From assembly GCA_035542155.1 (NCBI GenBank), contig DATKLX010000056.1, positions 1 through 24,011 of the forward strand: a stretch of DNA of 24,011 nt, read 5' to 3'. Below are positions 7,916-15,527 of the stretch, piece after piece. Below the pieces are notes generated by a model. The model was not told the origin of the DNA and did no database searches. It was given only the letters and a program-made list of their open reading frames with translations. The DNA is from DATKLX01 sp035542155 (GTDB taxonomy: Bacteria; Chloroflexota; Anaerolineae; Anaerolineales; Anaerolineaceae). A program made the position numbers and the translations under genes. How positions within the stretch are numbered: position 1 is the stretch's first letter; every line of letters begins with the position of its first letter.

Positions 7916-8911
7916 ATGGCGACCACAAGTGTTCCCAGAAATCAAGTGAAACAAATATTAAGCGCGATCCGGATACCCCCGGTGTATATTTTTCTGGTTG
8001 TGATCTTTATCCTGGGAGGAACCCTGGACCTGCTCTTTTCAGATGGTCAGATGTTCACCAATCCAGCAATTACGATGAATATCGTCGTCCGCTCGGTCGC
8101 ACTGGGAATCGTGGCGGTCGGGCAGACGCTGGTCATCATTGGTGCTTCGATCGATCTTTCGGTAGCATATCTCATCAGCGTAACGGCGGTGATGTGTTCT
8201 TACATCATGCAGGGGGATGCCAATAATGTTCCTAAAGCAATTCTGGCGGTTCTCGGCATTGGGGTCGTAGTTGGGTTGGTCAATGGACTGGTCATCACCA
8301 AGCTGCGGGTCAATTCTTTTATCGCCACTCTGGGAATGAGCCTGATCTTGAGCGGGCTGATCAATGCTACTTTCTCCAACTATACCGGGAGCGTGCCGCA
8401 AAGCTTTGAGTATTTTGGCTACGGCACGATTGGATCCATTCCCGTCTCGATTATCGTTCTTCTGATTTTCGTCGTCGCTGGCTGGCTGTTGCTAACGAGG
8501 ACAAAATTCGGCGCCCACTTATATGGCGTGGGTGGGAACCGGGAGGCGGCGCGCCTCTCAGGCCTGCGGACCGACCGGATCCTCATTGGTGCTCACGTGA
8601 TCTGCAGCTTAACGGCAGTGATCACCGGTTTGTTTATGGTGAGCCGGCTTCGCTCCGGGGCTCCATGGGTAGGCCCTGATGGAATTTACGACCTGGAATC
8701 GATCGCAACCTCAGTCGTGGGCGGCACGGCGATGGCCGGCGGAAAGGGTGGAGTTTGGGGCACGCTCGCCGGTGTCCTGATCTTTGGCGTGCTGGATACA
8801 ACTTTTAACCAACTGGGTGTGAACCCGTACCTGAAAACAGTCCTTCGCGGCGTGATTATCGTTTTGGCAGTTGCCAGCTACACGTTTCGGGCGAAGAAGG
8901 AAGCCGCTTAA
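7916..8911 (+). CDS. CUT2 sugar ABC transporter permease 1 (RbsC-like)
   Basis: This 331-residue, multi-spanning inner-membrane protein (about 8-10 hydrophobic segments) resembles RbsC. The conserved GASIDLSVAYLISVTA segment lies in the first third, the cytoplasmic ATPase-coupling loop reads GVGGNREAARLSGLRTDRI, and the family's C-terminal VVGGTAMAGGKGGVWG motif is present. ATG 7916 follows an AAAGGAATAAA ribosome-binding region and starts one base after the ATPase stop. A second, different permease follows after 12 bases, so the channel is probably a heterodimer, as in the rhamnose and AI-2 importers, rather than the homodimer of the ribose system. No residue identifies the transported sugar. 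Confidence 0.93.
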   Translation: MATTSVPRNQVKQILSAIRIPPVYIFLVVIFILGGTLDLLFSDGQMFTNPAITMNIVVRSVALGIVAVGQTLVIIGASIDLSVAYLISVTAVMCSYIMQGDANNVPKAILAVLGIGVVVGLVNGLVITKLRVNSFIATLGMSLILSGLINATFSNYTGSVPQSFEYFGYGTIGSIPVSIIVLLIFVVAGWLLLTRTKFGAHLYGVGGNREAARLSGLRTDRILIGAHVICSLTAVITGLFMVSRLRSGAPWVGPDGIYDLESIATSVVGGTAMAGGKGGVWGTLAGVLIFGVLDTTFNQLGVNPYLKTVLRGVIIVLAVASYTFRAKKEAA

Positions 8912-8923
8912 GGAGTGGATCGA

Positions 8924-9925
8924 ATGACAACATCAACTGTTACCCAAACTGATTCTCTAAAAGTTATCCGCTCGATTTGGGATTGGATCCGCAGGATTCC
9001 TCCCGTGTATCCAGTGTTTTTGGTGATCTTTATCGCCGTGGGGATACTAAACCATAATTACCAGACGGCAAATGGGATCATGACCTTTCTCCGCCGGGTT
9101 TCTCCGCTGGCGATCCTGGCGATTGGCGAAATGATGGTCCTGGCGACCGGTGGCTTTGACCTCTCGATTGGCTCGATCGTCACCATGGTGGTGATTGTGA
9201 GTTCGCTTCTACTGCACAACGATCCAGCCAATGCACTTCCCACGATCGGGATTATGCTGGGTTTAGGAGTATTGATTGGCCTGACGAACGGCCTGGTGGT
9301 CAGCTTTTTGAAAGTGCCATCGTTTATCGCGACGCTGGGGATGATGCTGCTGGTTCGCGGAGGAGCGCTGTATTGGGTCGGGGGAGCCCCCCAGGGTTAC
9401 CTGACGGATAACTGGCGTTCTTTCGGCCGGGATTACCTTGAAAACATCCCTCTGTTAGGCCGCGTCCCATATGCGCTGCTCATTCTACTCGTGATTGCGG
9501 TCGTGGCGTACTTAATCTTCCACCGGAGCAATTTTGGAAAACAGATTCTGGCCATCGGCGATAATGTTCGCGCCAGCCAGCTTTCTGGCGTCAACGTCAG
9601 GCTCGTGCGAACCATGGTATTCCTCATTTCCTCGGTGCTGGCAGTGATTGGTGGGGTGATGATTGGCGGGTATGGAGGCGTCAACGTCACGATTGGCCAG
9701 GGCCTCGAAATGCAAACGATTGCCGCCTGCGTGGTGGGTGGAACACTGCTCACCGGCGGAAAGGGATCCGTGCCGAATGTGATTTTTGGCGCCTTCACGA
9801 TGGAGGCGATATTCAACCTGCTTAACCTGCTGGGATTGCCCAAGCCTTACAAGGATGTGATCCAGGGCTTGATCATCATCGGAGCAGTGGCGTATGTCTC
9901 GCTCAGCTCGCGGAAGAAAGCGTAG
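8924..9925 (+). CDS. CUT2 sugar ABC transporter permease 2 (RbsC-like)
   Basis: This is a 333-residue membrane permease of the same family as the preceding gene but clearly diverged from it. It shows ATGGFDLSIGSIVTM, the coupling loop AIGDNVRASQLSGVNVRLVR and CVVGGTLLTGGKGSV near the C-terminus. An upstream in-frame GTG at 8915 would overlap the ribosome-binding site AAGGAG (8910-8915). ATG 8924, eight bases after that site, is the better start. It follows permease 1 by 12 bases and precedes the binding-protein gene. The pair probably forms one heterodimeric translocation path; the alternative, two homodimers sharing one ATPase, is less likely given the tight coupling. Confidence 0.92.
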   Translation: MTTSTVTQTDSLKVIRSIWDWIRRIPPVYPVFLVIFIAVGILNHNYQTANGIMTFLRRVSPLAILAIGEMMVLATGGFDLSIGSIVTMVVIVSSLLLHNDPANALPTIGIMLGLGVLIGLTNGLVVSFLKVPSFIATLGMMLLVRGGALYWVGGAPQGYLTDNWRSFGRDYLENIPLLGRVPYALLILLVIAVVAYLIFHRSNFGKQILAIGDNVRASQLSGVNVRLVRTMVFLISSVLAVIGGVMIGGYGGVNVTIGQGLEMQTIAACVVGGTLLTGGKGSVPNVIFGAFTMEAIFNLLNLLGLPKPYKDVIQGLIIIGAVAYVSLSSRKKA

Positions 9926-10077
9926 TACCTCACCCATCTTCCTCTCTGGGTCAAAAAACCAGACCCTTCGGCGAGAATTAACCAAGAGGAGGTGTCGCAG
10001 CGAAAGATAATAATCAGATTTTGGAAAAGACGTCTGCAACTAAAACTTCAGGATCCTATACAGGAGGAGTTTCACAA

Positions 10078-11415
10078 ATGAAAAAGAGTCCGTTGTACGT
10101 TCTATCCCTGTTGATGCTCGTCACGATGCTGCTTGCGGCTTGCGCCCCCGCAGCGACCCCTACTCCTGCAGCACCTGCAGCTACCCAGGCTCCCGCACAG
10201 CCAGCGGCCCCCGAGCCCACCAAAGCCCCAGCCGCTCCATCCGGGGCCAAAAATCCAGGCCTCGCTCTGGACGCCGCCAAAGTCGCAGCGCAGTTCTTCA
10301 ATGACGCCGACTTCGCGAAATCTCTGGATTTAATGAAGGCGTCTCCCAAGAATCCCAACGATCCGATCTACCTGCAATACCTGGTCGACGATCCCACGGA
10401 CATCTCCAAGTATCCGCAGTATGCTGAGTTCGCGAAGAAACAGCCGCCCTACAATATCTGCTTCTCTAATGCAGGCGTGAACAACCCCTGGCGTGTAGTC
10501 GGCTACGTGGATATGCGCGAACAGGTTGATGAGCTCCGAGCGCAGGGTCTGGTGAAGAACTTCTATCACCTGGATGCTCAGGGTAAGGATGACAAGCAGA
10601 TCGCCGATATCCAGGACCTGATCAACACCCCTGGAAAGTGCGATATCCTGATCGTTGCCGCCAACACCAGCGACGCCCTGACCCCCATTGTTGAAAAGGC
10701 CTGCGCGGTTATGCCCGTGGTCAACTTCGATCGCTATGTCCTCTCCACCTGCCCGGTCGTCTCCGAACGGCCGATTGGTGGTTACGCCTTCGGTATCTCC
10801 GGCGCCCAGTTCGTGGTCGATAACCTGCCCCAGGGCGGAAACGTGCTCGCCTTCCGTATCTTACCCGGCGTAGACGTGCTCGAACAGCGTTGGGGGGCTG
10901 CTCGTAAGATCTTCGAACAGCATCCAAACCTGAATATCGTTGGCGTAGAATTCGTCGGCTATGATAGCTTCAAGGCCAGCACTGTGGTGAGCGACTACAT
11001 CGACCGCTTCGGCCACATTGACGCGGTCTGGATGGATGCCGGCGGTACGGCTGTTTCCATTCTCGAGGCCTTCAAAGATGCTGGAGCCCCCTACCCCAAG
11101 GTTATGGTTGGCGAGGATCAAAACGACTACCTGAAGTACTGGAAAGACAATAAACTGACCGCGATTGCCCCCACCTTCCCGACCTTCCAGTGGCGCACAG
11201 CTGTCCTGGCGTCGGTCATGTTCCTGCAGAGCAAGACCGTCCAGCACAACTGGGTTCTGCCCCAACCAGACGTGACCCAGGCCAACTTGGACAAATATTA
11301 CAATCCGGATATGCCCCCGCTGCACTACGCTCTTTGCGGCTGCGAGGATATGAAGAACTATCCGGCGGCCTGGAAGAACGTCGATGTCAACAAGTACGTA
11401 GACGTCCCCAAATAG
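10078..11415 (+). CDS. Sugar ABC transporter substrate-binding lipoprotein
   Basis: This 445-residue lipoprotein captures the imported sugar outside the membrane. It has a Lys-Lys N-terminus, a hydrophobic stretch and a lipobox LLAAC with Cys22 as the lipidated residue. An Ala/Pro/Thr/Gln linker runs to about residue 55, and a periplasmic-binding-protein type I fold follows (for example FSNAGVNNPWRVVGY near 138 and DAVWMDAGGTAVSILEAF in the second lobe). The linker is a hallmark of Chloroflexota lipoproteins. An upstream in-frame TTG at 10021 is discarded because ATG 10078 follows the strong site AGGAGGAG and yields the signal peptide. The 152-base gap before it has only a weak stem (GGGTC/GACCC, 9948-9966). 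A strong hairpin follows the gene, the usual device for keeping binding-protein mRNA abundant. It is longer than RbsB and contains several Cys residues. Confidence 0.95.
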   Translation: MKKSPLYVLSLLMLVTMLLAACAPAATPTPAAPAATQAPAQPAAPEPTKAPAAPSGAKNPGLALDAAKVAAQFFNDADFAKSLDLMKASPKNPNDPIYLQYLVDDPTDISKYPQYAEFAKKQPPYNICFSNAGVNNPWRVVGYVDMREQVDELRAQGLVKNFYHLDAQGKDDKQIADIQDLINTPGKCDILIVAANTSDALTPIVEKACAVMPVVNFDRYVLSTCPVVSERPIGGYAFGISGAQFVVDNLPQGGNVLAFRILPGVDVLEQRWGAARKIFEQHPNLNIVGVEFVGYDSFKASTVVSDYIDRFGHIDAVWMDAGGTAVSILEAFKDAGAPYPKVMVGEDQNDYLKYWKDNKLTAIAPTFPTFQWRTAVLASVMFLQSKTVQHNWVLPQPDVTQANLDKYYNPDMPPLHYALCGCEDMKNYPAAWKNVDVNKYVDVPK

Positions 11416-11436
11416 TCATTCGCGAAACCATGCTCT

Positions 11437-11475
11437 GAAGTTGAGCCCGCTCTGCAATATGGGCGGGCTCACTTC
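11437..11475 (+). promoter_or_regulatory. Stem-loop after the binding-protein gene
   Basis: TGAGCCCGC (11442-11450) pairs with GCGGGCTCA (11463-11471), and GAAG/CTTC extends the stem past one bulged T. The loop is 12 bases. No T-run follows, so read-through into the two isomerase genes is expected. The position directly after a binding-protein gene suggests a 3' stabiliser or attenuator that lets the upstream message accumulate. Confidence 0.7.
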
Positions 11476-11525
11476 ACAAATGTACTTCCCAAAATCGCGT
11501 TCTACCCAAAAGGAGTTGGCTGACT

Positions 11526-12404
11526 ATGATCGAGATTGGTTTCCATACAGATGCCTTCAACAGCAGCTACTGGAATTTCGAACAGTGCCTGCAGTGGGCT
11601 CAGAAAAATGAAGTCAAATGGATTGAATGCGGCGCGATCGACGGCGTGAGCTGGATCCATGGCCTGGGTTACCAGCCGCACATCGCCCTTTGGGAAGATC
11701 CGTTGAAAGTCTGCGCGAAGATGGAAAAGTACGGCGTCCGCTTTTCGCAGATCGACGCCGCTTTCCCCATGTCCCTTCCAGAAGGCTCGTCGTTGGGCGT
11801 AGCCTACGTGCTCCACACCATCCGCTGGGCAACCCTGGCCGGCTGCGACCACATCGACACCACCGACGACCGCTTCGCCCCGCCCGGGATGACGGACGAA
11901 CAGGCCCTGGATCACATGAAGTTCAGCTACGAGCAGATCATCGATGTCGCCGAAAAATACAAGATGATTATCGATATCGAGCCGCACGGGTATTACACCA
12001 CCAAGCCAGAATTCATGGAGAAGATGCTCGCCTTTGTCGACAGCCCATCCCTGCGCATGAACATGGATACCGGTAATACCTTTATCGCCGGTCAGGACCC
12101 GGCGGCTTTTTTGAGCCGTTTCAAGGATAAGGTCAGCCACGTGCACGTGAAGGACGTGAGCGAGTCACTGGCCGCCTCGCTGCGCGGCGAGCTGACCGGG
12201 ATCGCAGTCAGCCAGTGCGCGATCGGCGACGGCGTCAACGTGAATAACATTCGCAAATGCTTCGACATCCTCGTCGATATCGGTTACGACGGTGTAGTCA
12301 GCCTGGAATGCGAAGGCCAGGGTGGACCCATGATCGAAAAGAGCCTGGGGTTCGTCCGCGGTCTGGTGGCAGACGCAAACCGGCGGCTGGCTGCCAGGAA
12401 GTAG
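11526..12404 (+). CDS. Sugar phosphate isomerase/epimerase, TIM barrel (tandem copy A)
   Basis: This 292-residue protein has the xylose-isomerase-like TIM-barrel fold. Likely metal ligands are Glu152 (IDIEPHGYY), Asp181 (NMDTGNTFIAG), His207 (HVHVKD) and Glu261 (SLECEGQGG). The segment TGIAVSQCAIGDGVNVN after the His ligand is shared, in diverged form, with the next gene, so the two are tandem paralogues. ATG 11526 is preceded by AAAGGAGT. It lies downstream of the binding-protein hairpin and is followed by its paralogue after 41 bases. The reaction is likely an isomerisation, epimerisation or elimination on a keto sugar or cyclitol; sequence alone does not separate these. Confidence 0.83.
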   Translation: MIEIGFHTDAFNSSYWNFEQCLQWAQKNEVKWIECGAIDGVSWIHGLGYQPHIALWEDPLKVCAKMEKYGVRFSQIDAAFPMSLPEGSSLGVAYVLHTIRWATLAGCDHIDTTDDRFAPPGMTDEQALDHMKFSYEQIIDVAEKYKMIIDIEPHGYYTTKPEFMEKMLAFVDSPSLRMNMDTGNTFIAGQDPAAFLSRFKDKVSHVHVKDVSESLAASLRGELTGIAVSQCAIGDGVNVNNIRKCFDILVDIGYDGVVSLECEGQGGPMIEKSLGFVRGLVADANRRLAARK

Positions 12405-12445
12405 CTATTTACCAACCGGATTCACGCAACCTGATTGGAGTATCC

Positions 12446-13273
12446 ATGGGAAAAATTTACCTGGGTGTCAACATGGAATTTGTCCGCCAGCACGATAAGC
12501 CCTTTGAGTGGGGGGTAGCCAGGGCGGCGGAGATCGGCTACCAGTACGTCGAGCCAATGGTCCACTGGGGCCGCGAGTTGCTCAGCGAGGCAGGGTATTT
12601 CCACAGCGTCTCGATGTACGACGACCCTCTCTGGGCTCGAGAGGTCTGCGAGAAGCACAATATCAAAATGTCAGGCTTATCCAGCCATACACCTTTGTGT
12701 AAGCCCGAGATCGGTGTGGAATACCTCAAGCAGGCCATTCGCTGGGCTGCCGACGCGGGCGCTCCGGTGGTCAATACAGACGAAGGACCCAAACCGCGCT
12801 GGACGAGCGAAGAGATGGACTTCGTTCTAATGAAATACACGCTCACCGAAGCATCTATGGTAGCCCGGCGCCACGGCGTGCTGATCGGCCTGGAACCCCA
12901 CCAGCAGTACAGCAAATCCCCCGAGGGGTTGGATAGGATTTACGATCTGGTCGATTCGCCGGTGATCGGGATCAACTATGACACAGGCAATTCTTACCTG
13001 GCCGGCACCGGCGATACCTACGAGTGGCTCGAGCACGTCAAGGACCGCCTGGTCCACCTGCACGCCAAGGATATCAGCATCCAGCAGAGCTCCGACGAGC
13101 GCGGCAAGGTCACCGGGACTGCGGTCGGCTGCGCCTGTGGCGATGGCGTGATCGATTGGAGACGGATCGTGGAAATCCTCAGGACCTGCCCGCGGGATAT
13201 CGTGATGAGCGTGGAATGCGGCAACGTCCCGGATGCCATCCGCAGCTTCGAGACGTTGAGTAAGCTGGTGTAG
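12446..13273 (+). CDS. Sugar phosphate isomerase/epimerase, TIM barrel (tandem copy B)
   Basis: This 275-residue paralogue of the preceding gene has putative metal ligands Glu150 (GLEPHQQY), Asp179 (NYDTGNSYLAG), His206 (HLHAKD) and Glu257 (SVECGN). It shares TGTAVGCACGDGVIDW with the corresponding TGIAVSQCAIGDG region of copy A, including the Cys and the GDG turn. The reading frame is open upstream to 12257, overlapping copy A, but ATG 12446, preceded by TTGGAG, is the start that aligns with copy A. It is the last gene of the plus-strand island and is followed by a strong hairpin. Keeping two diverged copies side by side suggests either consecutive steps on one substrate or a heteromeric enzyme; both are inference. 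Confidence 0.83.
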   Translation: MGKIYLGVNMEFVRQHDKPFEWGVARAAEIGYQYVEPMVHWGRELLSEAGYFHSVSMYDDPLWAREVCEKHNIKMSGLSSHTPLCKPEIGVEYLKQAIRWAADAGAPVVNTDEGPKPRWTSEEMDFVLMKYTLTEASMVARRHGVLIGLEPHQQYSKSPEGLDRIYDLVDSPVIGINYDTGNSYLAGTGDTYEWLEHVKDRLVHLHAKDISIQQSSDERGKVTGTAVGCACGDGVIDWRRIVEILRTCPRDIVMSVECGNVPDAIRSFETLSKLV

Positions 13274-13297
13274 TTCCAGCAGGCTGGTTCAATCAAA

Positions 13298-13332
13298 AAG
13301 GAAATGGCGACCGATTAGGCCGCCATTTCCTT
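13298..13332. terminator. Bidirectional hairpin terminator between convergent operons
   Basis: AAGGAAATGGCG (13298-13309) pairs perfectly with CGCCATTTCCTT (13321-13332) around an 11-base loop. Read on the minus strand the stem is followed by TTTTTGATT, a proper intrinsic terminator for the membrane-protein gene at 13374-14147. On the plus strand the T-run is weak (CCTTATCC), but the stem also sits 24 bases past the last gene of the plus operon. Confidence 0.82.
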
Positions 13333-13373
13333 ATCCATGCTGAGCTAGCTTTTCTCAGTGCCAACGGAATTGA

Positions 13374-14147
13374 TCAGTATGCCACGCCGAGGAACATTGC
13401 ACCGAACGAGACATCCATCAGGATGTGGACGATGGCCATGTACGGCAGCAGGCGCGGGCGCCAGTTCAACATAATCCCAACAACCAGGGCAAAGAGCAGG
13501 TACATAAAAGCGCGCCAGAGGATGAAGCGGATGTCAAGGAGGAACGGCACGGTGAGATGCTGCAGGCTCAGCATGAGGGCCGCGAGCGCCACTCCCATCC
13601 AGCGGGGGAAGCCCTGGGCCTGAATCCTCGGCATAGAATAGCAGAAATAGGTCGGCAGCTCTGCCAGCCCCTGGGTGAGCGGAAACAATACAACGCAAAA
13701 GGCGATTACAAACCACAGCGGCAGCGGGCGCATGATCAAATTCAGCGAAATCTGGGGGTCGCCAAACAGCCAGGTGCTGAGGAGGATGTTGGGGAAAAAA
13801 CCCGCTGGACCGGCAATAAATAGAAAACCGAGCAGGACAAGCAGATCCTTTTTGATATCCACACTGCGGATGCGGTAAATATCCCAATAATTCTTTCCCT
13901 CAGCTTTATACAGGCGAACGAGAATTGCCGTAATAATCAGGTTTACGATGAAAACGCCTAGCGGCCAGATGGCTGCGCCGGCCTCCCAGGCATTGCGAGA
14001 TCCAACCAGGTAGAATCCCAGGGTAAACAAGACCTGGAAGACCAGAAACAATGTGATCCGGCTGAAGAACATCAGCCAGGGCGTTCGTGAGCTTGTGGCG
14101 GACAGATTTTCCTGGGGAATCTGAAGGGCGGGAGCGGAGCTCGACAT
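13374..14147 (-). CDS. CPBP-like multi-pass membrane protein
   Basis: This 257-residue integral membrane protein has about seven hydrophobic segments after a polar N-terminus of some 25 residues. The C-terminal half resembles CPBP (CAAX protease/bacteriocin-processing) intramembrane proteases: LMLSLQH with His197 fits the second motif and HILMD with His241/Asp245 fits the third. The first motif, normally EExxxR, reads AELPTYF: only one Glu (163) is kept and the Arg is missing, so proteolytic activity is doubtful. ATG 14147 has AAGGAGG upstream. It lies 72 bases after the MoaD-like gene and could be the last gene of that operon. It ends just before a good terminator. Family membership is moderately sure; a function in the molybdenum cluster is not shown. 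Confidence 0.6.
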   Translation of the reverse strand: MSSSAPALQIPQENLSATSSRTPWLMFFSRITLFLVFQVLFTLGFYLVGSRNAWEAGAAIWPLGVFIVNLIITAILVRLYKAEGKNYWDIYRIRSVDIKKDLLVLLGFLFIAGPAGFFPNILLSTWLFGDPQISLNLIMRPLPLWFVIAFCVVLFPLTQGLAELPTYFCYSMPRIQAQGFPRWMGVALAALMLSLQHLTVPFLLDIRFILWRAFMYLLFALVVGIMLNWRPRLLPYMAIVHILMDVSFGAMFLGVAY

Positions 14148-14219
14148 AGGCGCCTCCTTGGTCTAGGTGTAAATTCTCTCGTTTCCGTGTACTACGTTCA
14201 CCGGTCCAAAAAAGTTCCT

Positions 14220-14459
14220 TCAGCCGCCGTCGATGGGAGGATAGAGTTGGAGGGTGTCCTGATCACTGACCATAGCCTGGTCCGGGTCGATCACTTCGTC
14301 ATTGATGACTACAAGGAAAATTTCCTCCGGCGGCACGCCGATCAAGGCGGCAGCCTGGCGCAGCGGTGTGAGGCCAGACAGGTGAAATTCAAGCCAGTGC
14401 TGCCGGTCAGGATGATAATACGCGAGGTGGCCGCCGAGATGGACGCGCATCTGGATCAC
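14220..14459 (-). CDS. MoaD/ThiS-like ubiquitin-fold sulfur carrier
   Basis: This 79-residue protein ends YPPIDGG, with the double-glycine tail that MoaD and ThiS carriers need for adenylation and thiocarboxylation. The LVVINDEVIDPDQ and DQDTLQLYPP segments match the beta-grasp family pattern (a VNG-like turn, then DGDxVxxFPP). MoaD carries sulfur for molybdopterin; ThiS carries it for thiazole. It starts with GTG whose last two bases overlap the stop of the preceding gene (a GTGA overlap), so it is translationally coupled to the double-CxxC gene; an ATG three codons in is an alternative. Its place at the end of a molybdopterin-oxidoreductase cluster suggests a cofactor-related role, but no MoaE or E1-like MoeB is nearby. 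It may be a dedicated or a general carrier. Confidence 0.78.
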   Translation of the reverse strand: MIQMRVHLGGHLAYYHPDRQHWLEFHLSGLTPLRQAAALIGVPPEEIFLVVINDEVIDPDQAMVSDQDTLQLYPPIDGG

Positions 14460-14740
14460 CTGGGGATGCAGAAGTGGGCTGCGCCGCGCGCTTCGATATA
14501 GTAACGGTCCGGGGCAACCACAATGCGCAGCAGGATGTTATGGCAGGTGGGGCAGCGCAGCACCACCCCTGGAGCCTGGGTGAAGGCCCACAGGCTGCCC
14601 ATCTCTCCCCGGCGGCCGCAGGCGGCGCATTGGATATCCGCCGTGGTCATTTCCACCGAAAAAATTTCCTGCAAGGTCCCGGCCAGTGCGTTACCATCCA
14701 GCATCATGGCCAGTACAGGGTCGGTCGGTTGGGTTTCCAT
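14456..14740 (-). CDS. Small double-CxxC (zinc-ribbon-like) protein, DUF6510-like
   Basis: This 94-residue protein has two CxxC pairs, CAAC (38-41) and CPTC (63-66), that could bind zinc. It also contains the phrases LDGNALAG near the N-terminus and APGVVLRCP before the second pair. These match, from memory, the uncharacterised DUF6510 family found beside flavin reductases and sulfite-oxidase-like proteins. The start could be ATG 14740 or 14743 (adjacent) or an internal Met pair near residues 12-13; 14740 is four bases after CGGAGG. It begins 26 bases after the flavin-reductase stop and overlaps the MoaD-like start by four bases, so it belongs to one transcript. No function is known; redox, metal binding or carrier partnering are guesses. 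Confidence 0.72.
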   Translation of the reverse strand: METQPTDPVLAMMLDGNALAGTLQEIFSVEMTTADIQCAACGRRGEMGSLWAFTQAPGVVLRCPTCHNILLRIVVAPDRYYIEARGAAHFCIPR

Positions 14741-14765
14741 CATTCCTCCGATCGATTTGAAAAGG

Positions 14766-15527
14766 TCAGGGAACGCCGCCGGTAGGTCCAAACCGCTCGG
14801 TACGGACCTGGGGCGGGGGGACACCCAGCTTCACCAGGCTGTTGGCAGCGGTCTCGACGAACGGGGTCGGCCCACAGATGTACGCGCGCAGCGAGCTGCC
14901 CAGGGGGAGAGCCACCTCCGCGAGCAGGGGAAGGTCAATTCGGCGGCTGAACCCGGTCCAGCCCGGAGGCTGGGAGCGGGTGAGGGTATAGAACACCTCC
15001 AGCCCGGGTTGGGAAGCGCGCAGCCGTTCCAGCTCCGAATAGTAGATGATGCGGTCGAATGTGCGCGAGCTATAGATCAGGCGGGTGGGATTGGTTGCCC
15101 CGGCCGCGGCGCGGTGGCGGATCATAGACATCAGGGGGACGACGCCGGACCCGCCGCCGACCAGCAGGAGGGGGATGTTTTCAGAGGCTTCCCAGACGAA
15201 ATACCCGCCGATCGGGCCGCGGACCTCGAGCTGATCGCCCACGGCGACGACGTCGTGCAGGTACGCGGACACCTCGCCGTCAGCGAGGCGTTCGACGGTC
15301 AGGTCGATCTCGCCCTGGCGCTCCGGTTCGGAGGCGATGGAATAGCTGCGCTGGGCCTGGTAGCCGTCGGGGGCGGCCAGGCGGATATCATAGTGTTGGC
15401 CGGCGCGGTGCGGCGTCCATTCGGGGAGCGCCAGGGTGAAGGTCTTGACCTCGGGCGTCTCCACAATGACCTGGCGGACCGCGGCCAACTGCCAGACGAG
15501 GGGTTTGCGGATAGTGGCTTTTAACAA
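14766..15527 (-). CDS. FAD/NAD(P)-binding oxidoreductase (ferredoxin-reductase-like)
   Basis: This 253-residue flavin reductase of the ferredoxin-NADP reductase superfamily shows the FAD-binding RSYS motif (60-63), the pyridine-nucleotide loop GGGSGVVPLMS (124-134) and the CGPTPF motif (218-223). No third, 2Fe-2S domain is present, so electrons must pass directly or through another carrier. It starts with TTG immediately after the TGA of the molybdopterin gene, with AGGGGGA as ribosome-binding site just before that stop; this adjacency implies translational coupling. The obvious reading is that it supplies or withdraws electrons for the molybdenum protein encoded next to it, replacing the usual heme partner; this is inference from context and known co-occurrence of the two families. 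Confidence 0.88.
   Translation of the reverse strand: MLKATIRKPLVWQLAAVRQVIVETPEVKTFTLALPEWTPHRAGQHYDIRLAAPDGYQAQRSYSIASEPERQGEIDLTVERLADGEVSAYLHDVVAVGDQLEVRGPIGGYFVWEASENIPLLLVGGGSGVVPLMSMIRHRAAAGATNPTRLIYSSRTFDRIIYYSELERLRASQPGLEVFYTLTRSQPPGWTGFSRRIDLPLLAEVALPLGSSLRAYICGPTPFVETAANSLVKLGVPPPQVRTERFGPTGGVP

Noticed and set aside
9948..9966. GGGTC/GACCC hairpin before the binding-protein gene as a terminator or riboswitch
   Set aside because: Only five base pairs and no T-run; no riboswitch architecture could be seen in the 152-base gap.
14523..15524. 333-codon plus-strand open frame
   Set aside because: Antisense to the flavin reductase and the double-CxxC gene, whose family motifs are convincing.
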